Positions 1-8,031 of a stretch of DNA of 20,376 nt are shown piece by piece (positions within the stretch are counted from its first letter, which is position 1; each line of letters opens with the position of its first letter). The translations under genes and the position numbers were made by a program. Below the pieces are notes generated by a model that was not told the DNA's origin, did not search any database, and saw only the letters and a program-made list of their open reading frames with translations. The DNA is from an uncultured Veillonella sp. (lineage in GTDB: Bacteria > Bacillota > Negativicutes > Veillonellales > Veillonellaceae). The stretch lies in contig NZ_UQYC01000034.1 of the NCBI RefSeq assembly GCF_900545205.1, positions 1-20,376 of the forward strand. The letters run 5' to 3'.

Positions 1-1040
1 TCCACCATGATGAGAAAATCATCGGGGAAATAATCAATCAATGTAAACGGTGCTTCCCCAGCCTTGCGTTCAGACATATGACGTGAATAATTTTCGATGC
101 CCGAGCAATAGCCCATCTCTTGCATCATTTCTATATCATAACGCGTACGCTGTTCTAAGCGCTGAGCCTCCAATAGACGGTCAGCAGCTTTCAACTTAGC
201 TAATTGTTCGTCTAATTCAGCTTCAATACGCTCTACAGCAATACGCATCTTATCTTTCGTTGTTACATAGTGAGAGGCTGGATAGACTGCAACGTGCTTG
301 CGTTCAGCAATCACTTCACCGGTTAATGCATCTACCTCAACGAGGCGATCGATTTCGTCGCCGAAGAGTTCTACCCGAATGGCTCTTTCACTATACGCGG
401 CAGGGAAAATCTCGATAGTATCCCCTTGTACACGGAAGGTACCGCGGATAAAGTTCATATCATTTCTCGTATATTGAATATCTACGAGTTTAGACAGAAT
501 TTCATCACGAGATTTCGTCTGACCTAAGCGCAAAGATAGCACGAGTTCAGAGTAATCCTCAGGGTCACCTAAGCCGTAAATACAGCTAACAGAGGCAACG
601 ATGATCACATCGCGGCGCTCAAAGAGGCTCATCGTAGCGCTATGTCGCAGTTTATCGATTTCATCATTAATAGACGCATCCTTCTCGATGTACGTATCAC
701 TAGAAGGAATATACGCTTCTGGTTGATAGAAATCGTAGTAAGACACAAAGTATTCTACCGCATTATTAGGGAAGAAGCTTTTAAACTCACTACATAGCTG
801 GGCAGCTAAGGTTTTATTATGGGCAATAATAAGAGTTGGCTTTTGAACGGCCTCGATAACCTTAGCCATTGTAAAGGTTTTACCTGTACCAGTGGCACCG
901 AGCAAAACTTGGGCCCATTCACCGCGTTCAATGCCTTCTGTTAAAGACTGAATGGCAGTTGGTTGGTCCCCTGTAGGCGTAAAGGGCGCCTCCACTTTAA
1001 ATGGTTGACCCCCTTCATAATTATATGTATTATGTTTCAT
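1..1040 (-). CDS. uvrB: UvrABC excinuclease subunit B, 5' part only
   Basis: This is the N-terminal part (about 346 codons) of the DNA-damage recognition helicase of nucleotide excision repair, which takes over from UvrA and recruits UvrC. The gene runs off the left edge of the window; full UvrB is usually about 660-690 residues. Reading the minus strand from ATG at 1040 gives MKHNTYNYEGG, then the Walker A stretch LLGATGTGKT near residue 46. The beta-hairpin region follows (YYDFYQPEAYIP, then IEKDASINDEIDKLRHSAT), which is highly characteristic of UvrB. The start has an AGGATGA ribosome-binding site a few bases upstream. Its ATG overlaps the TAA of the preceding 127-codon gene (TAATG), so translation is probably coupled, and it is the last gene in view of the smc/ftsY operon. 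The identification is secure; only the 3' end is unseen. Confidence 0.97.
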   Translation of the reverse strand, partial: MKHNTYNYEGGQPFKVEAPFTPTGDQPTAIQSLTEGIERGEWAQVLLGATGTGKTFTMAKVIEAVQKPTLIIAHNKTLAAQLCSEFKSFFPNNAVEYFVSYYDFYQPEAYIPSSDTYIEKDASINDEIDKLRHSATMSLFERRDVIIVASVSCIYGLGDPEDYSELVLSLRLGQTKSRDEILSKLVDIQYTRNDMNFIRGTFRVQGDTIEIFPAAYSERAIRVELFGDEIDRLVEVDALTGEVIAERKHVAVYPASHYVTTKDKMRIAVERIEAELDEQLAKLKAADRLLEAQRLEQRTRYDIEMMQEMGYCSGIENYSRHMSERKAGEAPFTLIDYFPDDFLIMV

Positions 1041-1423
1041 TACTGTTCATCCTGATGTTTACGGATAGCTTTAAGTTCTTCCTCTGATAGACGGCGGCCT
1101 GCATTTTCCGCTTGGTTCAACGTATCCTCACCCTCTAAGACTTCGGTGAGCATAGCAATAGAAAAGCGATCTAATGTTGGCGTAGTCTTTTGGATTTCAT
1201 CTGCCATCATCCAATCGGACTCAGAATAGTTATTAATACGTTCAGTAATCTCTTCCCAGTTTGAAAGTAGTAATCTCGTAATAGGACGATATAATTCAAT
1301 GCCGAAATACTCGATTAAGCTAACAATCTTATTCATATTTTCTAGGCTAACATTACATTCGTTTTTTTTATTTTCAGATTCTACATATTCAAGTAAGAAT
1401 TCCCGGTTATATTTATTTGTCAC
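1040..1423 (-). CDS. Conserved-looking hypothetical protein between ftsY and uvrB
   Basis: A 127-residue acidic, soluble protein that I do not recognise. It has no signal peptide, no membrane segment and no Cys motif. It looks mostly helical, with a central aromatic stretch around FGIELYRP and a charged C-terminal helix (LSEEELKAIRKHQDEQ). The start is GTG at 1423; AAAGGA lies about 10 bases upstream and no better ATG follows soon. It overlaps the end of ftsY by 11 bases, and its TAA overlaps the ATG of uvrB by one base. This gapless packing strongly supports a real, translated gene in the same operon. Its position between a targeting GTPase and a repair helicase does not indicate a role, and I assign none. 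Confidence 0.8.
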   Translation of the reverse strand: MTNKYNREFLLEYVESENKKNECNVSLENMNKIVSLIEYFGIELYRPITRLLLSNWEEITERINNYSESDWMMADEIQKTTPTLDRFSIAMLTEVLEGEDTLNQAENAGRRLSEEELKAIRKHQDEQ

Positions 1424-2348
1424 CTTGAATCATTCCTTTATTAAATAGTGCATTAGCAAATTCTTTTGCATTAAATGGACGCAAGTCATCCATGCCTTCG
1501 CCAACGCCGATCCAGCGAACAGGTACGCCTAATTCCTCTTTAATGGAGATAACTACGCCACCTTTTGCTGTACCATCAAGCTTAGTAACAACAATACCAT
1601 TTACTGGTACGGCTTGACCAAATAATTTAGCTTGGCTTACTGCATTTTGACCTGTAGTGCCGTCTAAGACGAGCAAGGTTTGATGCGGAGCCCCTTCTAC
1701 GTGGTTATTCGCTACGCGGCCCATCTTTTTAAGTTCTTCCATAAGGTTCACTTTTGTGTGTAGACGACCAGCTGTATCAACGATAACAAGGTCTGCATTA
1801 CGAGCTTTTGCCGCTTCCATTGCATCATATACAACGGCTGCAGGATCAGCGCCTTCTTTATGTTTAACGATAGGCACACCTACGCGATCAGCCCAGATAG
1901 ATAATTGGTCAGCTGCAGCGGCACGGAATGTATCGCCTGCAGCGATAATAACCTTTTTACCTTCTTTAGTGTAATAGTTAGCTAACTTAGCGATAGTCGT
2001 AGTTTTACCAACACCGTTTACACCAACTACAAGAATAACTTCTGGGTGATGTAGTGTAATCTCATCTTCTTGGTCAACAAGCATTTCTGTAATACGGTCT
2101 TCCATAAATGGCATAACATCACCGGTATTATTGATAATACCTTCTGTAACACCACGACGGATTTCCTTCATCAAATACTCTGTTGTTTTAGGACCAAGAT
2201 CGCTAGTAAGCATAACTGCTTCTAAATCATCAAGAAAATCATCATCAATTTCTGCATAACCAATGATCACTGTTTCTACATTTTTTACAAAGGACTTACG
2301 AGTTTTTTCTAAGCCCTCTTTAATTTTATTAAAGAATCCAAATGCCAT
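1413..2348 (-). CDS. ftsY: Signal recognition particle receptor FtsY
   Basis: FtsY is the membrane-associated SRP receptor GTPase that docks Ffh-bound ribosomes at the Sec translocon. The 311-residue protein shows the full NG domain: an N-terminal helical bundle (about 1-100), the P-loop GVNGVGKTTT near residue 108, DTFRAAA, the G3 motif DTAGR, and TKLDGTAKGG near residue 257. It lacks the long acidic A domain of E. coli FtsY and starts with a short amphipathic, basic helix (MAFGFFNKIKEGLEKTRKSF). This is the usual short Firmicute form, with that helix as the likely membrane contact. AAGGAGG lies about 10 bases before the ATG, and the ATG overlaps the smc stop codon as TAATG, suggesting translational coupling. 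The smc-ftsY order is typical of Firmicutes. Confidence 0.97.
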   Translation of the reverse strand: MAFGFFNKIKEGLEKTRKSFVKNVETVIIGYAEIDDDFLDDLEAVMLTSDLGPKTTEYLMKEIRRGVTEGIINNTGDVMPFMEDRITEMLVDQEDEITLHHPEVILVVGVNGVGKTTTIAKLANYYTKEGKKVIIAAGDTFRAAAADQLSIWADRVGVPIVKHKEGADPAAVVYDAMEAAKARNADLVIVDTAGRLHTKVNLMEELKKMGRVANNHVEGAPHQTLLVLDGTTGQNAVSQAKLFGQAVPVNGIVVTKLDGTAKGGVVISIKEELGVPVRWIGVGEGMDDLRPFNAKEFANALFNKGMIQGDK

Positions 2349-5300
2349 TATGCCAGATCCTCCTTCACATCTTCAAATGCTACTGTTAATAATCGCGATA
2401 CGCCTCGTTCAACCATGGTCACCCCTTGTAATACTTCGGCAGCTTCCATCGTCTTTTTACGGTGCGATACTACGATAAATTGTGTTTCTTTATTTACCCG
2501 ATTTAAGTAAGAACTAAATCTTTCAACATTGGCTTCATCAAGGGCTGCGTCAACTTCGTCAAGCACGCAGAACGGCGCAGGACGATAATCGAGGAACGAG
2601 AACAATAAAGCAATAACCGTAAGGGCACGCTCACCACCGGATAACAAGGTCAATTGTTGACGTTTCTTCCCTGGTGGCTGAATGTAGAAGTCGATACCAC
2701 CAGTTAAGATATTATCCGGATCAGTCAGTACGATTTGGGCTGTACCACCGCCAAACAATTGGCTAAATACTTCTTGGAATCTGCGGCCTACTACATCTAA
2801 TACATCGTATAGCTGTGTACTCATAGCCTTATCCATTTCAGCAATAACCGCTTGCAATTGCTCCTTCGCTGTATCTAAATCCGCTAACTGTGTAGTTAAG
2901 AAATCATAACGTTCTTTGGTTTCTTCATATTCCTCAACAGCGTTCGGATTGACGGGGCCAAGCTCGGCAATTTCAGCCATCAAACGTGCTTGTTCATCCT
3001 TCCAATCACTAACTGAGCCTTCAATGCGAAGGGCCTGCGCATCTTCCAAGGTAAAACCAAGCGCTTGTAACTCTTCTACAAAGCGTTCGCAGTCCATGCG
3101 ATGACGAGTAATTTTACCTTCCATATCGACGAGTCGACCTTGAACGACTTTATATCGTTGGTTCAATCGATCTTGTTCACCGAGGATAGATTCCATCTCT
3201 TCACGTCCTGTAGATGTTTTATCATAGGCTTCATCGCGAAGTGCACGCAAACGTTCAACTTCGGCTGTAGCTGAAGTAAGTTCACGGTCTGCCAATTCTT
3301 TAGCCTTTGGTAGCTCCACTTCACAGCGCTCTGTAGTACTAATTAGCAAATTACGTAACGGTGTTAAGCGCTCTACAATGTTAGCAATTGATTGATTACG
3401 TTGTTCTCGCTGAGTTTCACGTTCCTTAATGGTTTGTCGCAATGTATCACAGATGAGGCGTGCCTCTGTGAAAGCTTCATAAGCCTCTTGCTGTACCTTT
3501 TGTAATACAGTTAAACGCTCCATTAAGGCCCCTTGATTGCCATCTACACCGTGGTCTTCTTGCAAAGAAGCAAGAGCCGCTTCTTGGTCTTTCAAGTTAG
3601 CCGTTGTACTAGCTAAATCAATATCGATTTGTAATAAACGTTGCTCTTCTTCACGGAGAACACGTTTCTTACGATCCATTTGATGTTGAATATTTTGTAC
3701 CTTTGTTTCACTAGCCACATATAGTAAGTTCGTATGTTGATAGCTTTCATCAAGGGTAGCTCGTTCTTTTTCGGCTTCTTCAACCCGTTTTTCAAGGTTT
3801 TCCAAGCTAGCTGTTAAGGAACGAATTTGATCTTCAATTTGAAGGAGCTCTTGTTCAAGGCTAGCCGCCTCTTCCTTACGGCTCAATACAGAGGCACGCT
3901 TACGCTTTGTAGCACCACCAGTTAAAGAACCACCAGGTTGGAATTGTTCCCCGGTAAGCGTAACGATACGCAATTGTTGATTATATTTTTTTTGTAAACC
4001 AATAGCATCATCCATGGAGGCTACTACCAAGGTGCGCCCCAATAAGTATTGGAAAATATGAGCGTATGTATTATCAAAGGAAATACAATCAACAGCAGTA
4101 CCAATTACACAACTTTCATGTAAAGCCGGCGTATCATAAGGTTTTCCTTTTACAGAATCCATCGGCAAGAAGGTTACGCGGCCACCTTGGATAGATTTCA
4201 AATAATTGACACCCTCTGCAGCAGCGCGAGCAGTAGTAGTTACAACATGATTAACACTACCACCTAATGCCGTTTCGATAGCCGTAGTATATTTATCTTC
4301 TACCGTAAAGAGATCGCCAACAGCGCCTGTAATCTGTTCACGCCAAGCGCCTTTACCATTAAGAATATTCTTCGTTCCTTCTAAATAACCTTCATGTTGC
4401 TCTTCCCATTGAGCTAACAGCTCTAAACGCCCTTTTGCACGTTGCTCTTGGGTACGTAATTTTTGTAATTCTTTGCGTTCTTCACGAGCTTGTAAGGCTG
4501 CTTCTTTACCGCCATCAACGAGGGCTTGTCGTTGTGCAGAAATAGCATTAAACTGTTGGCCTAATGTGTCAAATTCACCGCGAGCTGCTTGTAATTCACT
4601 ATCTACTTGACCTATTTCAGCCTTTAAAACCTCACATTGTTTTATAGACTCTTCCTTACGAGCTTCTAAGCTACGAATACTAGCCTTTGCTGTTTCAATA
4701 GCGCTCACAAGTTCTAATTGATGTTGCTCAAAGGCTTCTCGATTAGACTGCAAGGACTGGAACTTCGCTTGCTCGGCACTAACATCTTCAACAGCTTTTT
4801 TATAATTCGACTCTAACTCTTCTAGTTTGGATTCTTTCTCTACTAGTTGAGCACTTTCATCTTGAATCAATTGATTTAAAATGCGTAATTGTTGTTCTTC
4901 ACCTTTTTGAGTCGCCTCTAGCTCACTAATACGCATAGATGTTTCATCTAATTCACGACGAGCTGTCTTCAACTGCTCGTCTAACAGACGTAAATGACCT
5001 GCTAAACGTTCTTCATCACGTTGCTTTTCCGTATACTGAGCTTCCCACAACTTGAGTTGTTCTTGCTCCTTTGTTGATGCGGATTGCAAGGTATGACGGC
5101 GAGCTTCCAATTTAGACAATTCAGTTTGAAGCTCAATCTCTTCATCCTTAAATGCAATATTATCATTTTCAAAACGCGTTAATAAACGATCAGAGGTCTT
5201 ATAATTGTGAAAGCCTAATGCCCCATCATAGTCGCGCTTTGTACGACTTAAGGTCATATATTTTTTAGTCTTTTCCGCCTTTTCAGACAAAGGTCCTAGT

Positions 5301-5902
5301 TGCTCTTCGATAGTAGCCATTACGTCTCGTACGCGTTCCATATTTCGATCTGTACTAGCAATACGACGCAATGCATCCTCTTTATTGATCTTAAAACGTG
5401 AAATGCCAGCTACATCTTCAAAGATAAGGCGACGTTCTTCAGGCTTAGAGTTTAAAATAGCATCAATACGGTTCTGACCGATGATAGCCATAGAGTCTCT
5501 ACCTAGACCGGTATCGGCTAGTAAAAGGTGAATGTCCTTTAAACGACAGGAGCGTTTATTAATGAGAAACTCACTTTCACCAGTACGATAAATACGGCGT
5601 GTAATAGCAACCTCAGCCATATCTACATCTAATTGATGGTCACTATTGTCAAATACAAGTGTAACCTCAGCAGCACTCATAGGCTTGCGTTTTTCCGTAC
5701 CAGAGAAAATAATATCTTCTGCTTTTTGACCACGTAAGTTACGGACATTGGATTCCCCTAACACCCATTTCATAGCATCCGTAATATTACTTTTACCACT
5801 TCCGTTAGGCCCAATAACGGCAGTCATTCCTGGCGAGAATTTTACAACCGTTTTATCTGCAAACGATTTAAAGCCCTTTAATTCTAACCGAAGTAATTGC
5901 AT
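2348..5902 (-). CDS. smc: Chromosome segregation/condensation ATPase SMC
   Basis: SMC forms the condensin dimer that, with ScpA and ScpB, extrudes loops and organises the nucleoid. The 1184-residue length is normal. The N-terminal head carries Walker A GPNGSGKSN (residues 31-39). Two long coiled-coil arms (about 170-500 and 670-1020) flank a globular hinge (about 505-650) containing the Gly-rich stretch LGGSVNHVV. The C-terminal head has the ABC signature LLSGGERAL at about 1086 and Walker B VLDEVDAALDE, with catalytic D1115 and E1116, followed by the switch His in VVSHRK. ATG at 5902 is preceded by AAAGGAGG at ideal spacing. The gene ends in a TAATG overlap with ftsY. A separate promoter candidate lies 45 bases upstream. 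No scpA or scpB is in the window. Confidence 0.98.
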   Translation of the reverse strand: MQLLRLELKGFKSFADKTVVKFSPGMTAVIGPNGSGKSNITDAMKWVLGESNVRNLRGQKAEDIIFSGTEKRKPMSAAEVTLVFDNSDHQLDVDMAEVAITRRIYRTGESEFLINKRSCRLKDIHLLLADTGLGRDSMAIIGQNRIDAILNSKPEERRLIFEDVAGISRFKINKEDALRRIASTDRNMERVRDVMATIEEQLGPLSEKAEKTKKYMTLSRTKRDYDGALGFHNYKTSDRLLTRFENDNIAFKDEEIELQTELSKLEARRHTLQSASTKEQEQLKLWEAQYTEKQRDEERLAGHLRLLDEQLKTARRELDETSMRISELEATQKGEEQQLRILNQLIQDESAQLVEKESKLEELESNYKKAVEDVSAEQAKFQSLQSNREAFEQHQLELVSAIETAKASIRSLEARKEESIKQCEVLKAEIGQVDSELQAARGEFDTLGQQFNAISAQRQALVDGGKEAALQAREERKELQKLRTQEQRAKGRLELLAQWEEQHEGYLEGTKNILNGKGAWREQITGAVGDLFTVEDKYTTAIETALGGSVNHVVTTTARAAAEGVNYLKSIQGGRVTFLPMDSVKGKPYDTPALHESCVIGTAVDCISFDNTYAHIFQYLLGRTLVVASMDDAIGLQKKYNQQLRIVTLTGEQFQPGGSLTGGATKRKRASVLSRKEEAASLEQELLQIEDQIRSLTASLENLEKRVEEAEKERATLDESYQHTNLLYVASETKVQNIQHQMDRKKRVLREEEQRLLQIDIDLASTTANLKDQEAALASLQEDHGVDGNQGALMERLTVLQKVQQEAYEAFTEARLICDTLRQTIKERETQREQRNQSIANIVERLTPLRNLLISTTERCEVELPKAKELADRELTSATAEVERLRALRDEAYDKTSTGREEMESILGEQDRLNQRYKVVQGRLVDMEGKITRHRMDCERFVEELQALGFTLEDAQALRIEGSVSDWKDEQARLMAEIAELGPVNPNAVEEYEETKERYDFLTTQLADLDTAKEQLQAVIAEMDKAMSTQLYDVLDVVGRRFQEVFSQLFGGGTAQIVLTDPDNILTGGIDFYIQPPGKKRQQLTLLSGGERALTVIALLFSFLDYRPAPFCVLDEVDAALDEANVERFSSYLNRVNKETQFIVVSHRKKTMEAAEVLQGVTMVERGVSRLLTVAFEDVKEDLA

Positions 5903-5946
5903 GACTGCCTCCTTTCTACTAACAACCCCAATTAATCATATCTTTT

Positions 5947-5973
5947 ATTATAACACATATTGTAGGCCATCAA
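5947..5973 (-). promoter_or_regulatory. Candidate extended -10 promoter for smc
   Basis: On the minus strand the sequence TGTTATAAT (an extended -10 of the TGnTATAAT type, 5947-5955) overlaps the stop codon of the radical SAM gene. A TTGATG -35-like hexamer (5968-5973) sits 15 bases upstream, a short spacer that an extended -10 can tolerate. A start near 5940 would give a leader of about 40 bases before smc. It would let smc-ftsY be transcribed independently of the upstream gene. This is a motif match only. Confidence 0.45.
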
Positions 5974-7090
5974 TACAGCAACGAACAGTATTTCTCGTAC
6001 TATCTTCACACCAATCTATGCTAAATTGAGGATACGTTTCTTGAAAATATAAAATATTGCGATTTTTGAGACCTCGCACCTTTGATGTACTGCTTCTAGG
6101 ATAAGAAATTACAATCCTATGTTTCATCAAAATATCACCACTATCCGAATAAAATCTACATCCTACCTTATGGGTATGATAACAATCAAAATGAGAAAAA
6201 TTGTAATCATTTTGCTTTCCTAATAAATTTTCTGAAGAAAAATGATCATCAATACATCTTTCAATACGTTGTTTATATTGTTCATTTACGACGAGCTCAC
6301 CCATAGCAGGTTCATAGGGACCTGCTATCAAACTATTGCCTGAATCGAGCTCTTCCGTGCTTTGTAATCCTGTACGTATAACTTCAATATCATGCTGTTC
6401 AAACCATTCCTTTAAGAATGCACAATATTTAATAGCTTGCTCAGTGCTTAATGGCTCATACTCACCAGATCTATATTGATCTGCTAATTCCGTATTTTCT
6501 ATAACAAGAACAGGATAGATTCGTACAAAATCTGGTTCTAGTTTAACTACAGCAATAGCGGTTTCTAAAATGGTTTCCCAAGTTTCACCTTTCAATCCTG
6601 GTAAAAGCTGAACACCTACAGTCATTCCACGTCGCTTCAATCGCGGAACAGCCTCTACTACCTCTTGTGCGGTGTGACCGCGCTTAGCATCGACTAAAAT
6701 ATCATCATTCAAGGACTGCACACCAAGTTCTACTGTTTTTACCCCATAAGACTGTAACAAGGTAATTGCTTCATCACCTACAGCATCAGGCCGCGTTGAA
6801 CAACGTATACCATCAATTATACCGCGCTTAAGCATCTCAGAAGCAGGAGCTAATAATTGATGTTGTAACTCTTTATTGATAGCTGTAAATGATCCACCAT
6901 AAAAGGCGACTTCCCAAAACCTATCATTTCTTTTTTTACCCACATAATCTGTAATCGTTTCTTTAATATAATCCGGTGTTAGGTGACTAATACCCGATTG
7001 GCCTGTAATACGGGACTGGTTACAAAATGTACATACATAAGGACACCCTACATGAGGTATAAAAAAAGGAATCATACCAAATGGTTTCAT
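5948..7090 (-). CDS. Elp3-like radical SAM protein without acetyltransferase domain
   Basis: The 380-residue protein starts almost at once with a radical SAM cluster CPYVCTFC (Cys16, Cys20, Cys23; CX3CX2C), followed by EVAFYGGSFTAI, a strong signature of the Elp3/COG1243 branch. RPDAVGDEAI and VELGVQSLND fit the rest of the TIM barrel. True Elp3 carries a C-terminal GNAT acetyltransferase domain and is over 500 residues; it is absent here and replaced by a short C-terminal region. I chose ATG at 7090 because AGGAGG lies six bases upstream of it; a GTG two codons earlier abuts the Shine-Dalgarno and is unlikely. Genes of this type commonly sit between rnc and smc in Clostridia and Negativicutes. 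A role in tRNA or other RNA modification is plausible from the family but unproven. The substrate is unknown. Confidence 0.85.
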   Translation of the reverse strand: MKPFGMIPFFIPHVGCPYVCTFCNQSRITGQSGISHLTPDYIKETITDYVGKKRNDRFWEVAFYGGSFTAINKELQHQLLAPASEMLKRGIIDGIRCSTRPDAVGDEAITLLQSYGVKTVELGVQSLNDDILVDAKRGHTAQEVVEAVPRLKRRGMTVGVQLLPGLKGETWETILETAIAVVKLEPDFVRIYPVLVIENTELADQYRSGEYEPLSTEQAIKYCAFLKEWFEQHDIEVIRTGLQSTEELDSGNSLIAGPYEPAMGELVVNEQYKQRIERCIDDHFSSENLLGKQNDYNFSHFDCYHTHKVGCRFYSDSGDILMKHRIVISYPRSSTSKVRGLKNRNILYFQETYPQFSIDWCEDSTRNTVRCCIDGLQYVL

Positions 7091-7136
7091 AGTCACCCTC
7101 CTTTCTTATATAAAGTAAACTCAGTCAAAACCTTTT

Positions 7137-7194
7137 ATATTAATATATTAATATCCATGTATTTATTCCTTATCATAAGTAATTAATATATTAA
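7137..7194. repeat. Two TTAATATATTAA palindromes upstream of the radical SAM/smc operon
   Basis: The short gap before the radical SAM gene contains an 18-bp perfect palindrome (7137-7154) whose core TTAATATATTAA (7140-7151) recurs at 7183-7194, 43 bases away. The region is very AT-rich, so chance is a real alternative. The spacing is close to four helical turns and would suit a dimeric repressor. No clean -35/-10 pair was found here for the minus-strand operon. Confidence 0.35.
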
Positions 7195-7269
7195 GATATA
7201 AGGCTTTTGATACAATGATCAAACAATCATAAGATAAATATATTTACTATTCTATATACTATTATACAG

Positions 7270-7293
7270 AAAAAAGCGCCATTAGGCGCTTTT
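7270..7293 (-). terminator. Rho-independent terminator after rnc
   Basis: A perfect stem AAAAGCGCC (7272-7280) / GGCGCTTTT (7285-7293) with loop ATTA sits directly against the rnc stop codon. On the minus strand it ends in a run of six T. It closes the ten-gene fatty-acid operon and separates it from the radical SAM/smc operon. The A/T flanks would allow some function in the other direction. Confidence 0.9.
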
Positions 7294-8031
7294 CTATTTG
7301 GCCATTAACTTTTCTAACGTTAATTGAGCCGCATGTTGTTCTGCAATTTTTTTACTTTTACCAGAGCCTGCCTCGTAAGTAACACCATTGATTTCAACCA
7401 CCATATGGAAGGTCTTAGCATGGTCGGGACCACTTTCACTGAGCAAACGATAGACGATATGTTTATCACCATCCCGTTGCACATATTCTTGTAACAAGGT
7501 TTTATAATCCTTGCCCCGTTTACCTTCTAAAGCTTGCTTGATATAAGTAATGAGATGTTTTAAAACGAACTCCATCGCCGTTTGGTAATCTGTAGAAATA
7601 TAGATAGCACCAATGAGAGACTCAAAGGTATCCGCTAAAATAGAATTACGATTATTACCACCGGAAGCACGTTCACCATGACCGAGCAATAAATATTGCC
7701 CCAATTGTAAAGAACGACTTACAGATGCTAAAGAATCCTCACATACTGTAGCAGCCTTAATTTTCGTCAAATCACCTTCGGCCATGTCTGGATAAGTCTT
7801 AAATAGGTATTCCCCAATAATAAGATCCAAAACAGCATCGCCTAAAAACTCTAATCGCTGATTGTGATTAATATGCTTTGATTTATGTTCATTCGCATAA
7901 GATGTATGTGTAAAAGCACAATCTAAAATGGATATATCTGACACAGGTATGTCTAAACGAGCAACAAGCCCATGAAGAGATTCTTCACGAGCTTGTGTCA
8001 TCTTACTCTTATGCGCTTCAACAGCTACCAT
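7294..8031 (-). CDS. rnc: Ribonuclease III
   Basis: RNase III cleaves double-stranded RNA and processes rRNA precursors and structured mRNAs. The 245-residue protein has the nuclease signature NQRLEFLGDAVLDL with catalytic Glu61 and Asp65. The second metal-binding pair is Asp134 and Glu137 in ADTFESLIGAIY. A C-terminal double-stranded RNA-binding domain spans about 172-243, ending in GSGKSKKIAEQHAA, its usual RNA-contact helix. The start ATG at 8031 overlaps the TAA of fabF as TAATG and has only a weak Shine-Dalgarno (GAAGG, 3 bases away). Expression probably depends on coupling to fabF; an internal ATG at codon 11 is possible but less well placed. It is the last gene of the fatty-acid operon, an arrangement (acpP/fabF then rnc) seen widely in bacteria. 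Confidence 0.96.
   Translation of the reverse strand: MVAVEAHKSKMTQAREESLHGLVARLDIPVSDISILDCAFTHTSYANEHKSKHINHNQRLEFLGDAVLDLIIGEYLFKTYPDMAEGDLTKIKAATVCEDSLASVSRSLQLGQYLLLGHGERASGGNNRNSILADTFESLIGAIYISTDYQTAMEFVLKHLITYIKQALEGKRGKDYKTLLQEYVQRDGDKHIVYRLLSESGPDHAKTFHMVVEINGVTYEAGSGKSKKIAEQHAAQLTLEKLMAK

Noticed and set aside
3613..3795. Alternative-frame ORF within smc, read as a hint of a frameshift
   Set aside because: The smc frame is intact over 1184 codons with all motifs present.
7107..7128. TTGACT and TATATA on the minus strand upstream of the radical SAM gene
   Set aside because: The two hexamers are only 10 bases apart, too close for a sigma-A promoter.
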